A stretch of 64,000 nt of DNA, from the NCBI GenBank assembly GCA_903813345.2, contig CAIIXF020000012.1, forward strand, positions 15,248,020-15,312,019. The letters are read 5' to 3'. The notes under the pieces were generated by a model. It saw only the letters and a list, made by a program, of their open reading frames with translations, was not told where the DNA came from and searched no databases. Positions within the stretch are counted from its first letter, which is position 1. Each line of letters starts with the position of its first letter. The translations under genes were made by a program, and so were the position numbers. The stretch comes from Owenia fusiformis (lineage: Eukaryota > Annelida > Polychaeta > Sabellida > Oweniidae). Below are positions 11,428 to 23,800 of the stretch, piece after piece.

Positions 11428-11500
11428 TGATTAGACTTCAGATTAGACGCTATAATTCGAGCAAACCAAAATAAAAATAAAAATTTTCAAAAAGTGGAAA

Positions 11501-11508
11501 CCGGAAGT
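11501..11508 (+). promoter_or_regulatory. ETS/GABP-like core
   Basis: CCGGAAGT, a full consensus core, 74 bases upstream of the MVK start. Confidence 0.5.
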
Positions 11509-11536
11509 TGTGATGGACCAAAATAAACAAAATTAA

Positions 11537-11546
11537 AAGGGGTGAT
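11537..11546 (-). promoter_or_regulatory. SRE-like site
   Basis: Minus strand ATCACCCCTT, within the shared promoter, about 110 bases from the MVK start and 270 from the MMAB start. The first eight bases are identical to SRE-1. Confidence 0.5.
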
Positions 11547-11813
11547 AGGCTTGTCTAATTAATTGTATCAATTCTGCTCCAAGAGATACAACAAAATCAA
11601 AGTACTATTTTAGATCATTCATCAAATGATAAGATTTTATTTAATTTTCGATATGATTCCAACCAAACAAGAACATATAAATATTTGAATATTGACCTAC
11701 GTCCGTTATTACTAAGTAAACTCGCCTAAAGTCAAATTGTAAAATTGAAGTTCACCTTTTTTTGCTTACCTTTTTTAATCTGATCATCTTGTTCCTGGGA
11801 TTGTCATGGTAAT

Positions 11814-11884
11814 ATGAACCGGTTATATACTTCGGGTAGATTATTGCGTACATCTGGGATCAAATTACTATCCAGAAAAGCAAG
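11814..11884 (+). CDS. MMAB: MMAB exon 1 (mitochondrial presequence)
   Basis: 23 codons plus AG, joined to T of exon 2 to give Ser24. Arg-rich and hydroxylated with no Asp/Glu, typical of a matrix targeting peptide. The donor is GTAAAA. It was found by phase and composition rather than similarity, so it is less certain than the other exons. Confidence 0.8.
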
Positions 11885-14800
11885 GTAAAAACTGTATTTA
11901 GATCTATTTAGATCAGTCGTTGACCAATATTCTAGATGAAAGGGAAAGTGAACTGTACAGGGTGTCCCGAAAGTATGCCACCCCTTACTGAACACAGCTG
12001 GCTCAAAAGCCAGCTGACACACCGTTAGAATATACCGGCGTGTGAAGCGTTTTTCCCCAACTTCCAGCTGGTGCGCTAGCATAAGTAACGGTATTTAGGA
12101 AGATAATTGAATATTACTTGCCCTTTTTTTGGCGCGTGGTGTCAACAAGTTCTATTTGTTGTGTAATTTGCAGTTAAATTGGAGAAATTCTGTTCCGGCG
12201 CGCACCATTCTTAATTTTTTGCGCATGCGCTCAATTTATTCTCTTCATTGCAATGCCAACGGAAGTTCCCAGAGCTGACTTCTGTCAGCTCAGTAGAGTA
12301 AGCCACCCCCGAGTCAGACATATACCAATGTCTCCATGGTATGTGTCATATATCATTTTAAAGCTTTTCCAAAGTTACATTGATTTGCCAAGTATCATGG
12401 TTCAACTCACAAATGGTAAAAAGTTACAGTTACAGTTAAAATGCCATGAGCGGTGTTATAAGGATTATAAAATACATCCCTATTTGAAGCGCATTTAAAC
12501 CCTAAATTTTGAAATACCTGTAACTATTTTCCATTTGTGAGTTGAACCATGACATTTGGCAAATCAATGTAACTTTGAATGAGCTTTAAAATGATATATG
12601 ACAAATACTATATGTCTGCCTAGGGGGGGGGGGGCTCATACTTTCAGGACACCCTGTAGAGTGTAAACCTCTTTAGAATAAGAGCACCAATACACCACTC
12701 ATTTGGGGAATCTACATTTCTCATTCTCAAAATATTCAATTTAGATAATTGTTCCAACACATATGATAAGAATTTACTCACAGATCACACATGCTTGTGT
12801 TGATTGAAAGTGCAAAGGTATATTATGGTACCCTGTAGGATGAGCCAAAAAATGTAACTCAAACAAATGTTGATAATCGAGCCAGCATGGGTTAAAGTTA
12901 TATTTGGCCTAGTGAACCTAATTCAATGTTTTCTTTCATTCTATTAAGTTTCATTGGTCTATTCCCAAGGGTTACTATATTGTGATCATTTTACAAAATA
13001 TGGTCGAAATGCCTAAAGTGCCAAACTCACTCGATATGAACCTCAAGATTTAATCGTTGGTGCTGTTTTAAAGACTATGTCTCAACTAACAACCCAAGAA
13101 GTATCAGAGAGTTGAATTGAAGATGATGAGAGTTATTACACAAGACATGTGTGAGTGTGTAGTTAGAACAACTCCATCCAATGTGTTCAAGTTCGCATCC
13201 AGAGACAAGACCGGCATTTTGAGTATGTTTTATAAAATGTCAATAAAATAGTGATCATTTGGAATAGACAAATGAAACAAGATTTAATTGCACCAAATAT
13301 GATGTTACGGTTACATCCGTGCTGAATGACTGAATTATAACATTTGTTTGGGTTATATTTTTGGGCTCACCCTATAAATATGCATGTAATTAGTGATTTT
13401 ATAACATGGAGTCTATAGGGAATCTGCCCAACCTAAAAGTCAAAAAATTAAATTTTCAAAGTTGATAAACATTTTTTTAAAACCACACTCATGTAATTTT
13501 ACATGTAGATTTCAAATATGATACAGTGATATCACTTTGATTGAATTTTGAATTTTAATTATGTAGATCAAGATTATTTCTATTTGCATTTAGTCTATTG
13601 GTAAAGTCACACGTATGGGGGATCTGGACCAGAAAGCTATTACAGTAAAAGCAATGAAAGTTGATGCTCTCAACAATTTGCATAAATATGAAAATCCCAA
13701 AAATATAAAGTAATCCTTACCTTTAAAGAAATCATACTTTAGCACATGAACTGACATCATATACATTGTATTAGAAATGTTTTCTATTTCAGTGACGCAA
13801 CTAACCTGCCAAAGATCTATACAAAAACAGGGGACAAAGGTATACAGTATAATTTAATATATTTTTATATATGTTAATTCATTATTTACATACAGTCACA
13901 TAGCTTACTAATTTTGAAAAATTTTGTAGGGCCTCAATCAGTGGGCCTTTTGGGCCTTATTTTTAGTTCAATTTCATTATGAAAAAATGAGACTTGATTT
14001 TCAAAATTTGAACCCAATCTTTGGTTTTAAGGGGCCCAAACTACATCCACATACCACATTTATTTATTTATTAGACATCAGGCAAAGTAAAATTGATATT
14101 TTCTATCCAATAAAATTACCTTTGAAATCTAGTTTGGAAGTATGTTCTCTGATATCTGCGTATATTCCAGTATTTTACCACTTAAAAAAATCTTAATTTT
14201 ATCTCAACAAGAAAAAGAAAGAAGACCTTAATTTGTCAACACTTAGCCCCAAAATATATTTTCTGTAAAATGTTTTAACTATTTATTAGCTCTAATGCAG
14301 CATCAGAGATGTGGGGAGTTGATGAAATTGTAACACATTCAATTGAACTTACCACAGCTCAAATATAAACAAACAAAATGTTTTTTGAATGACAAATAGA
14401 TTTGGTGTTCTCCACAAGATTTTTTTCTCAAGTGGGTGGAAAATTCTCATTTTCACAATTTAGACCAACCTTGGTCAAAATATGCCAATTTTCCATTATT
14501 TTTTTCATGTTCATGTGGGTGCAAATGGATTTTCAGGTGGGTGGAAGCTGTTTCTAAAATCTCAGGTGGGTGCTGCACCCACTTACTTTAATGCTGGGGA
14601 GATCTCTGAGATTCAATGGACCCATTTTTAGGAAGTTTTAGAAATTAAGGAAATATGACAAGGAAAGATATGACCCTAAAATATTTTTAGAGTAAAAAGT
14701 ATTTATAAAGCAAAAAACTTTCTCATTTCTTTTGCTAGAGCTTCTTCTCTTTTGTGTCTATGCCCTTTACTCCTAGATGTAATTGTTTTTTCTATTCACC

Positions 14801-17800
14801 TAGACATAACAAATTCATTTTCATTTTGCTATCATAGATTTTCTTTGATCTCAACCAACATTCTTGTATTACCTTCTTGAAAGAAGCTTTAATCTTTTGT
14901 TATAAATATCTTCACTGTTGTAATAATATTACACTGAAGGCGTTTTATTCCATCAGTGAAACAAAGTTAATAAATTGGTAAATAATGAAAATGACATTAG
15001 ACAAGGAGGTAAAGATCTAAGTAGGCGTGCAGGTGTATAAATAACATTTATATGGATCAAAGCTCAAATTCTTAGCAAGATGTAACAAATTTGCTCTTTA
15101 TTCCAATTATGAATCACAAAGAAAGACAGATGGAAAATGCATATTATGTAAAGATAATGTAGATGACTCCATCTAACACAGACTTGTAGAATTTTCTTTC
15201 TTTAACAAAGAAAGAACACACTTCTATTGTAAGTTACTAGACAAATGCAATGAGAATGTGTTTAATTATTTTATATCCTGTACCTCAGAAAATAAACTCT
15301 ATTTTATGTTAGGTGATGATGTTCTTAGTCAATGGGGGCACGATCAATTTTATATTGTAGATGGACTGGTAAAACAGTTTTTAACAAAGATTTTTAAACC
15401 TGACTTATAAGAACGATTTTAGATATTTTAATGATCATGTATGTATTTTGACTGTAGGCGCACCTAAATATTTTTAGTGTGCCACTGATTTAAAAGTGTA
15501 TGTCTAAATAATAAATAAATAAATATGAGAGGATAATGGACCTATCAATGAAAATGTCATGCAGGTCATGTTTTGAATTGTAAAATAGAGTGGAATAGAG
15601 AGGATTTAGTGAGGAGGATCAAATTAACAGACTCTCCAAATTAAATAAAAGTCCCAGTCAGGGGGGGGGGGATTTTCCAAAGATGACCTTTCGTATTGGC
15701 ATGTTCAAAAACAAATTTTATTAACAGGCCTCATTTGCCATTGAAATGGATCTCCAAATATTCGCTGTAGTTTTATGAGTATTCTCTACATGTATGGATC
15801 GAGTAACTTCAATAGTATTACCGTAGGTTTGAAATGATGATGTTGAACTAATGTTAACGCCATTCCCACAATTTCAAATTTACTTTGCGCATGTGCTCAC
15901 TGAGAGAGCAAGTGCTCATGATTGTTAACGTGATCACATTCTGCAATTTGATTGGAGATAATGCGGGAGATGATGTAATGGGGAATCCCCGAATATGATA
16001 GAATATGAAAGTATTGTGGGAGCTACTCACTTCTTCTGGTCTCAGTAAAACCTGCAGTTCTTTCAAATTTTAGAAAAATTACATGGAAAACATGGAACTG
16101 AGAACTAAATCTTTTAAACAAAACTTAATTTAGATAAAAAATAATACAGTAAAACCTGTGTATATTAAATATTTTTTGAGAAAAAATGTTCAGTGTTGTT
16201 AGGTGTTCACTAGAGAGGGTAATTTATACTGAAGTCAATAGAGTACGAGGGTTGTCCCAGAAGTAATGCACTATATGCTCTAACTTTATCAATAATTGAA
16301 ATGTGGTATTATGACATCACAGTGCTAAATGTCATTATTCGTACTTGATTAACATCATGCTGAATGAATTTAACAATTTCCCAAACATTTTGACCATTTA
16401 AAGGAAAGAAATATTAATAAAATAACACTTAAGATATTTTCATAATTAGAAATATTGGTACCTGCTCCGCCCACCCCTACCCTCATGTTGTTATAGCAAC
16501 CATATTAAGACTTAAAGGGATAATAACCTCAAGTAAAAACTATGATTCATCAGAATAATAAGTCTATAATCAAAAACATGACCCGGGTATGAGCGACGAT
16601 CTTCTAATGCATCGGCAGATATATTGGAATTAATTTTGAGGTATTGGATCTTCACCTGGATTATGGAGGTCGCCATAACCTACCTATGAATATTCATGAG
16701 CGGCGTCACTGCGACTCGACAAATTCCAGCATTTTGATTGGCCCGAAAAAATGCGCATGCGCAATTGTAGTGGGGCGGCCACATTGAAAAATATTACGAA
16801 CTTCTTAACAAGAAAATGGAGCAATTTGAAGATTTTGACGATGTATTTGGCATATTGACATACTATAATATGATATCACCTGTTCGAGAAAAACATGACC
16901 ATGTTCACATCAATACTTACAATTCATAGAATTAACTCCCAAAGTGCCAATCAAAACCTGACCAACTCGTGAACGTTGGTTACCGACATGACAGGAAAAT
17001 GCGTTAATTTTATGTTGACAATCAATTATCTCTCGATCGTTTTGCTTGAAGATTAAACATATTCGGATCTTTTATTTAATAAAATGACGAATGGCAGATA
17101 TTAATTGGATTTTTGACACTCTGTTATAAATATAAGGCAGAACTGATAATGTATTCCCCGTCATGAATGATCGCGATCGATGACGCAAGGTTCGTCATTT
17201 CGATCACCATGGAGGTGTATTACTGTTGTATTTACAGTAGACAACAAACAATTTAAAGGCTCGTAGACCTAGTATGTTATATTTAGCTATGGCCAATAGG
17301 GTACCTCTAGCAAACTGAAAACAATCTGCTTCTCCATTGACTCCTATGTTAAATCACTTACACATTGCATTTTTTCTGTAAGATTGTTGACAATCTGCAA
17401 TCTGAATTGCAATCTGTTCTATACTTCTCTCTCAATGTTACAATGTGCAGATTGTTGCAATGTGTGCAATATGCAATCTGGATTGTACAATCTGTTTTAT
17501 ACTTCTCTCAGAATGGCCAACAATCTTAACAATGTTAGCAATGTTGCAATGTGCAGATTGTTGCAATGTGTGCAATCTGCAATCTGGATTGTACAATCTG
17601 TTTTATACTTCTCTCAGAATGACCAACAATCTTAACAATGTTGCAATGTGCAGATTGTTGCAATGTGCGCAAACTGCAATCTGGATTGTGCAATCTGTTT
17701 TATACTTCTCCTTTCAGAATGGCCAACAATCTTAACAATGTTAGCAATGTTGCAATGTGCAGATTGTTGCAATGTGTGCAATCTGCAATGTGGATTGTAC

Positions 17801-20800
17801 AATCTGTTTTATACTTCTCTCAGAATGGCCAACAATCTTAACAATGTTAGCAATGTTGCAATGTGCAGATTGTTGCAATGTGCGCAATCTGCAATCTGGA
17901 TTGTACAATCTGTTTTATACTTCTCTCAGAATGACCAACAATCTTAACAATGTTAGCAATGTTGCAATGTGCATATTGTTGCAATGTGTGCAAACTGCAA
18001 TCTGGATTGTACAATCTGTTTTATACTACTAAGAATGGCCAACAATCTTAACAATCTAAGCAATGTTGCAATGTGCAGATTGTTGCAATGTGTGCAAACT
18101 GCAATCTAGATTGTACAATCTGTTTTTATGTCCCCACACCACATAGTGTGGGGCCATATTGTCGGCCTAGGCGCGTCCGTCTGTCCGTCCGTCTGTCTGT
18201 CCGTCTGTCTGTCCGTCTGTCTGTCCGTCCGTACGTCCGGGAGTTTTCTCCAAAACCGCTGCAGATATCACCTTCAAATTTTCAGGGATAATTTATGAGT
18301 GCATACAGATGTGGATGAAAAAAAATTAACTCGATACCTACTTCCTGTCGGCCATTTTGAAGTCAAATGCTAAAATCCTTGTCTGCAAACTTTAAGAAAA
18401 ACGGCTTCACAGTTGCTTTTAAAACTTTAACATCTTGTTCAGCTCACTTCATTCTAGATCTGATTAGGTTTTGGACCTGTCAGCTCAGTCATGTCAGCCA
18501 TTTTGAATGTTTTAAGAAAAGTTAGCGCACGATAATACTTTGTATCATATTGAATGGTGTTTTTCAGTTTTCATGCTTTAACTTTTTAGTAGCTTTATAA
18601 ATAATTTCAGGTGTACTTTGTTGTAAAAGCTTATGTTATTGTTAACAGTAGGTATATGTGATAATTTTGTAAAAAGATTTCAGCAAAAACTCATAATGAC
18701 TTTTTTATTGTCGGCCATTTTGGATTTTTCCGTCCTAAAATCTTGTCTGTAAAGTCTTGTCTACGCGTTTTCAGGTGAACCGTTTGGTAGATCAATTTCA
18801 AATTTTCAGGGATGATTCTTAGTATGAGAATCTAGATCTGATTAGTTTTTGGGCATTCTGGGTAAATGTCAAGGCAGCCATTTTGGATTTTCCGTCCTAA
18901 AATCGTGTCTGTAAAGTCTTGTCTACGCATTTTCAGGTGAACCGTTTGGTAGATCAATTTCAAATTTTCAGGGATGATTCTTAGTATGAAAATCTAGAAC
19001 TGATTAGTTTTTGGGCATTCTGGGTAAATGTCAAGGCAGCCATTTTGGATTTTCTGTCCTAAAATCTTGTCTGTAAAGTCTTGTCTACACATTTCCAGGT
19101 GAACTGTTTGGTACATCAATTTTAAATTTTCAGGGATGATTCTTAGTATGAAAATCTAGAACAGATTAGTTTTTGGCATTCTGGATAAATGTCAAGGCAG
19201 CCATTTTGGATTTTCTGTCCTCAAATCTTGTCTGTAACGTCTTGTTTACATGTTTTCTGGTTAACTGTGTGAGGGATCAATTTCAAATTTTCAGGGGTGG
19301 TTCTTAGTATGAAAATCTAGAACTGACTAATTTTTTGTCATTCTTGGTAAATTTTAAGATGGCCATTTTGTATTCTCCGTCCTCAAATTGTGTCGGTAAA
19401 GTCTTGTGTACTCATTTTTAGGATAATCATTTGACAGGATTACCCATAGGTGGGGACATATTGTACACATTTGTGTTCTTGTATACTTCTCCCCTCAGAA
19501 TGGTCAACAATTTTAACAATCTTAGCAATGTTGCAATGTGCAGATTGTTGCAATGTGTGCAATCTGCAATCTGGATTGTGCAATCTGTTTTATACTCCTC
19601 CCCTCAGAATGACCAACAATCTTAACAATGTTAGCAATGTTGCAATGTGCAGATTGTTGCAATGTGTGCAATCTGCAATCTGGATTGTGCAATCTGTTTT
19701 ATTTATACTTCTCTCAGAATGGCCAACAATTTTACTAACAGTACTGCTTTTATTAATATTCCAAAAGAATTATCTTATTTTAATAGTATCTTTAACTATT
19801 GTATTTCTAGGGAAGTTATTGTATCGTAATGGATGGCTGTGGGTTTTGAGTTCTATGATGGTCCAAAGGCTCAATCCAAGAGAGACCTTATTAATTAAAT
19901 GTAAAATCCTATTTGGTCTTATAGCTTTTTTAGCACAATTGTAAACAACAAAAGGCTGAAGACGGAGATACAAATGTCATCGATTTTAGATGGATTTGTA
20001 GTTTTGACCAGATCAGAGTGCACTCACCTGCTTTCAGTAAAGGGTTACATCAAAATTGACCAGGCAATTGTTGGTAACACTTTTATTTTTTGATAGAGAC
20101 AATGACCATTGTTAGAATCTCATATTATTACACACATTTCAAAAGTAGAAACTAATTTGATTTCCAGTGAATAATTTGGATTCAGATGTCATCTTGAAAA
20201 TAGAATAGGCCTAAATGGATTCCCCTCACAAAGGATATCAAAGACTAGAGATGAGTTTAAAGTAATTAACCTTTGTCAGTCCAAGTTTTTGAAGAGTTAC
20301 ATTTTGAAAATGATTAAGCTGATCTCCCTTTTTGTACATGTTCACACTGACTTCATTTCAACTAACACCTATGATATATGGATGAATCAAAGTTTGAATA
20401 AGTTTACATTTCACTGTAACTCCAACTGGCTCTGTATTGGCCATGTTAATTAATATTCATTATCTTGAACAGTATTTAATTTATTCTTAATGAGCAGATA
20501 TCACTTTGGGGAGAGACTGCACATGAAACAGCATCTCATTAACAACATATGATATGATGAAACAAAGCATGGGGGCTACATACAACTCTCCCACTTCAAA
20601 AGAGAGAGTTCTTAATAAAAAATAAACAAAGTAATGAAAGTAATTAAAACTATATTTCAGCACGTTCATAATAAAAGATTTAAAATTCTTGTGCCAATCT
20701 TAAGCTGACACCAATAGTGTACACATTATATTGCACATTATATTTGCTATTGAGTAACCATCTAAATAGTTTACTATTACAAAGATTGTGTATATCATAT

Positions 20801-23800
20801 AATAATATTAATTATTAACATTGCACAATCCACATTGCAACAATATTCATATTGCAACAATGTTAAGGTTATATTAGATTCTGAAAGTATAAACCATATT
20901 GCAACAATCTGCAGATTGCAACATTGCTAAGATTGTTAAGATTGTTTGCCATTCTGAGAGTAGTATAAAACAGATTGCAACAATCCAGATTGCAGATTGC
21001 ACACATTGCAACAATCTGCACATTGCAACATTGCTAAGATTGTTGCCATTCTGAGAGGAGATGTATAAACAGATTTTACAATCCAGATTGCAGATTGCAA
21101 CAATGTTATATTTCATATTGTTAGGTTGCAACAATCCAGATTGCACATTGTAACAATCTGCACATTGCAACATTGCTAAGATTGTTGCCATTCTGAGAGG
21201 AGATGTATAAAACAGATTGTACAATCCAGATTGCAGATTGCACACATTGCTACAATCTGCACATTGCAACATTGCTACGTTAATTGCAGATTGCAGCAAT
21301 GTTATGTTTCACATTGTCAGATTGCAACAATCCAGATTGCAGATTGCACGCATTGCAACAATCTGCACTTTGCAGTATTGCTAAGATTGTTGCCATTCTG
21401 AGAGGAGATGTATAAAACAGATTGTACAATCCAGATTGCAGATTGCACACATTGCTACAATCTGCACATTGCAACATTGCTACGTTAATTGCAGATTGCA
21501 GCAATGTTATGTTTCACATTGTCAGATTGCAACAATCCAGATTGCAGATTGCACGCATTGCAACAATCTGCACTTTGCAGTATTGCTAAGATTGTTGCCA
21601 TTCTGAGAGGATGTATAATACAGATTGTACAATCCAGATTGCAGATTGCAACAATGTTATATTTCACATTGTCAGATTACAACAATCCAGATTGTAGATT
21701 GTAACAATGTTAACTTTCACATTGTTATAATTTCAGACATATTGTACATGTTTACAATATGTTCAGGTATATTGTATATATTTACAATATGTTCAGGTGA
21801 TCTCCCCATGTCACTTTTACCGGGGCCCCCCTACTTGAAACCAAAGGCCCCCCAGTTGGCACCCTGTACTCCAACTTCTGATTTGAAAAATGAGTGAAGT
21901 AAGCACCCACCTGCAGATATCGCGAGAACACTGGGGTATATTTTATATGTTTACAATATATTAAGGTTTATTGTATACTTTTTACAATATTTTCAGATAT
22001 ATTGTATATGTTAACAATACATTCAGATATATTATATTTGTACATTTTTAGGTACCTCTGCTACTTTCACAGGTGAACGAAGAATAAAAGATGACATTAT
22101 ATTTGATGCTTTGGGATCGAATGACGAACTAAGCTGTGCTATTGGGTAAGCATTATTATTTTCCCTTTGTTTTTGACAAGAATAATATTCGGGTAAGTAT
22201 TCTTGATGTTCAGTCTTAGGTATATACCAAGATTAGAGTAAAAGTTTGTATTTTTATGAAATTAATGCAGATTTTCTGGCCTAACCTTCAAGTTTCACCA
22301 GGTTTTTATCCCTATCTCTCTTTCAATTTTCAAATATCTGAGAATCTGCAGGGGTAGATGAAAACCTCAGCAATTTAACTCCATAATAAAATTAAAGTAG
22401 GTAGAGTAAATAACTTCTTCTTTTCACTTCAATTTGTCACCTTAATTTGTTACATTGTGTAAATCACCTTAATTTATTGCATTATTTTAACATGGGAACC
22501 ACCTTAATTTGTCACATTATTTTAACAAGTGAGCCACCTTAATTTGTCACATTGTTTTAACATTAGGACCACCTTAATTTGTCACATTACATGTATTTTG
22601 GGACAACCTTTATCTGTCACATTATTTTAACATAAGGAGCACCTTAATTTGTCACATTATTTTAGAACCACCTTTATCTGTCACATTATTTTAACATTAG
22701 GACCACCTTTATTTGTCACATTTTTAACATGGAGATTTTTTATTTCCAGACTTGCAAGAGAGTTCTGTCTTGATGAAGGCCATGACTTTGTGCATCAGTT
22801 AGAAACAGTAAGCATTTCATTCAAATTATTTCACATTTCATGATATTGACACAATATTTTAAAAGTCATTATATCCGAAGGGACGGGTGTGTTGTTGCCT
22901 ACTGTAGTTTTGATGTCCACACCATGTTTATTTTAAGGACACCCTGTAGGTTATTTGACTGGTGTATTAATTTGTCAACCCATGTCCATCTCTGGGACAC
23001 CCTGTATGTTATAAGTACAGTGTAGTACTTTGTCCACCTGTGTCCACGTCTGGGACACCCTGTAGGTTATTACTAGTAGTATTCTGTCCAACCATGCCCA
23101 TCTTTGGAACACCCTGTAGGTTATTACTACATTATAGTAAATCAACCATCAATCCATGTTCATCTCTGGGACACCCTGTAGGTTTTTTGTACTTTGTCCT
23201 ACTATGCCCTTCTTGGACACACTGTATGTTAATTGTACATCACAGTACTTTGTCAACCCATATCCATCTCTGGGACACCCTGTAGGTTATTTGTACTTTG
23301 TCCAACTATGCCCTTCTTGGACACCCTGTAGGTTAATTGTACATTGTAGTACTTTGTCAAAATATGTCCATCTGTGGGACACCCTGTAGGTTATTTGTAC
23401 TTTGTAGTAGTTTGTCCAACTATGCCTTTCTTGGACACCTGTAGGTTAATTGTACATTGTAGTAGTTTTTCAAAATATGTCCATCTCTGGGACACCCTGT
23501 AGGTTATTATTTGTACATTGTAGTACTTTGTCTACCCATGTCTGTTTCTGTTGGTTGTATCTTCCCCAGTGAAAGCATAAATTTAAACGCGGACCTAGAA
23601 AATAAATGAATAATGTAGATATTTGAATAAAAGTGGCTGCGTCCTAATATGTGATGGTAAAGCTAATTTTTCGACTAATTCTAATCTAACCTGATTTTGT
23701 TCATTTAACATTTTGTTTCTTTCTTTCTTTGATATGATAAAAACCTACAATATGTACTGTGTGTACAGGGTGGGCCAAAAAAAACGCCACTTTTTTTTCA

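Larger units (their letters stand above)
11428..11813. promoter_or_regulatory. Divergent MVK/MMAB promoter
   Basis: 386 bases separate the two start codons. CCGGAAGT at 11501-11508 is an ETS/GABP core, a site class common in bidirectional promoters. AAGGGGTGAT at 11537-11546 is, on the minus strand, ATCACCCCTT; this matches the classical sterol regulatory element ATCACCCCAC at 8 of 10 positions. I see no TATA box at a defined distance. The known SREBP-2 control of the mammalian pair makes the SRE-like site credible, but its function here is inference. Confidence 0.75.

Noticed and set aside
16248-16275. Full mariner element beginning GAGGGTTGTCCCAGAAG
   Set aside because: No inverted partner end was found downstream; treated as a solo remnant.
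17445-17947. Several overlapping Cys-rich frames ([13 protein letters not shown]...)
   Set aside because: These are translations of the ~106-bp tandem unit in several frames. The copies drift by indels of 3 and 9 bases by chance.
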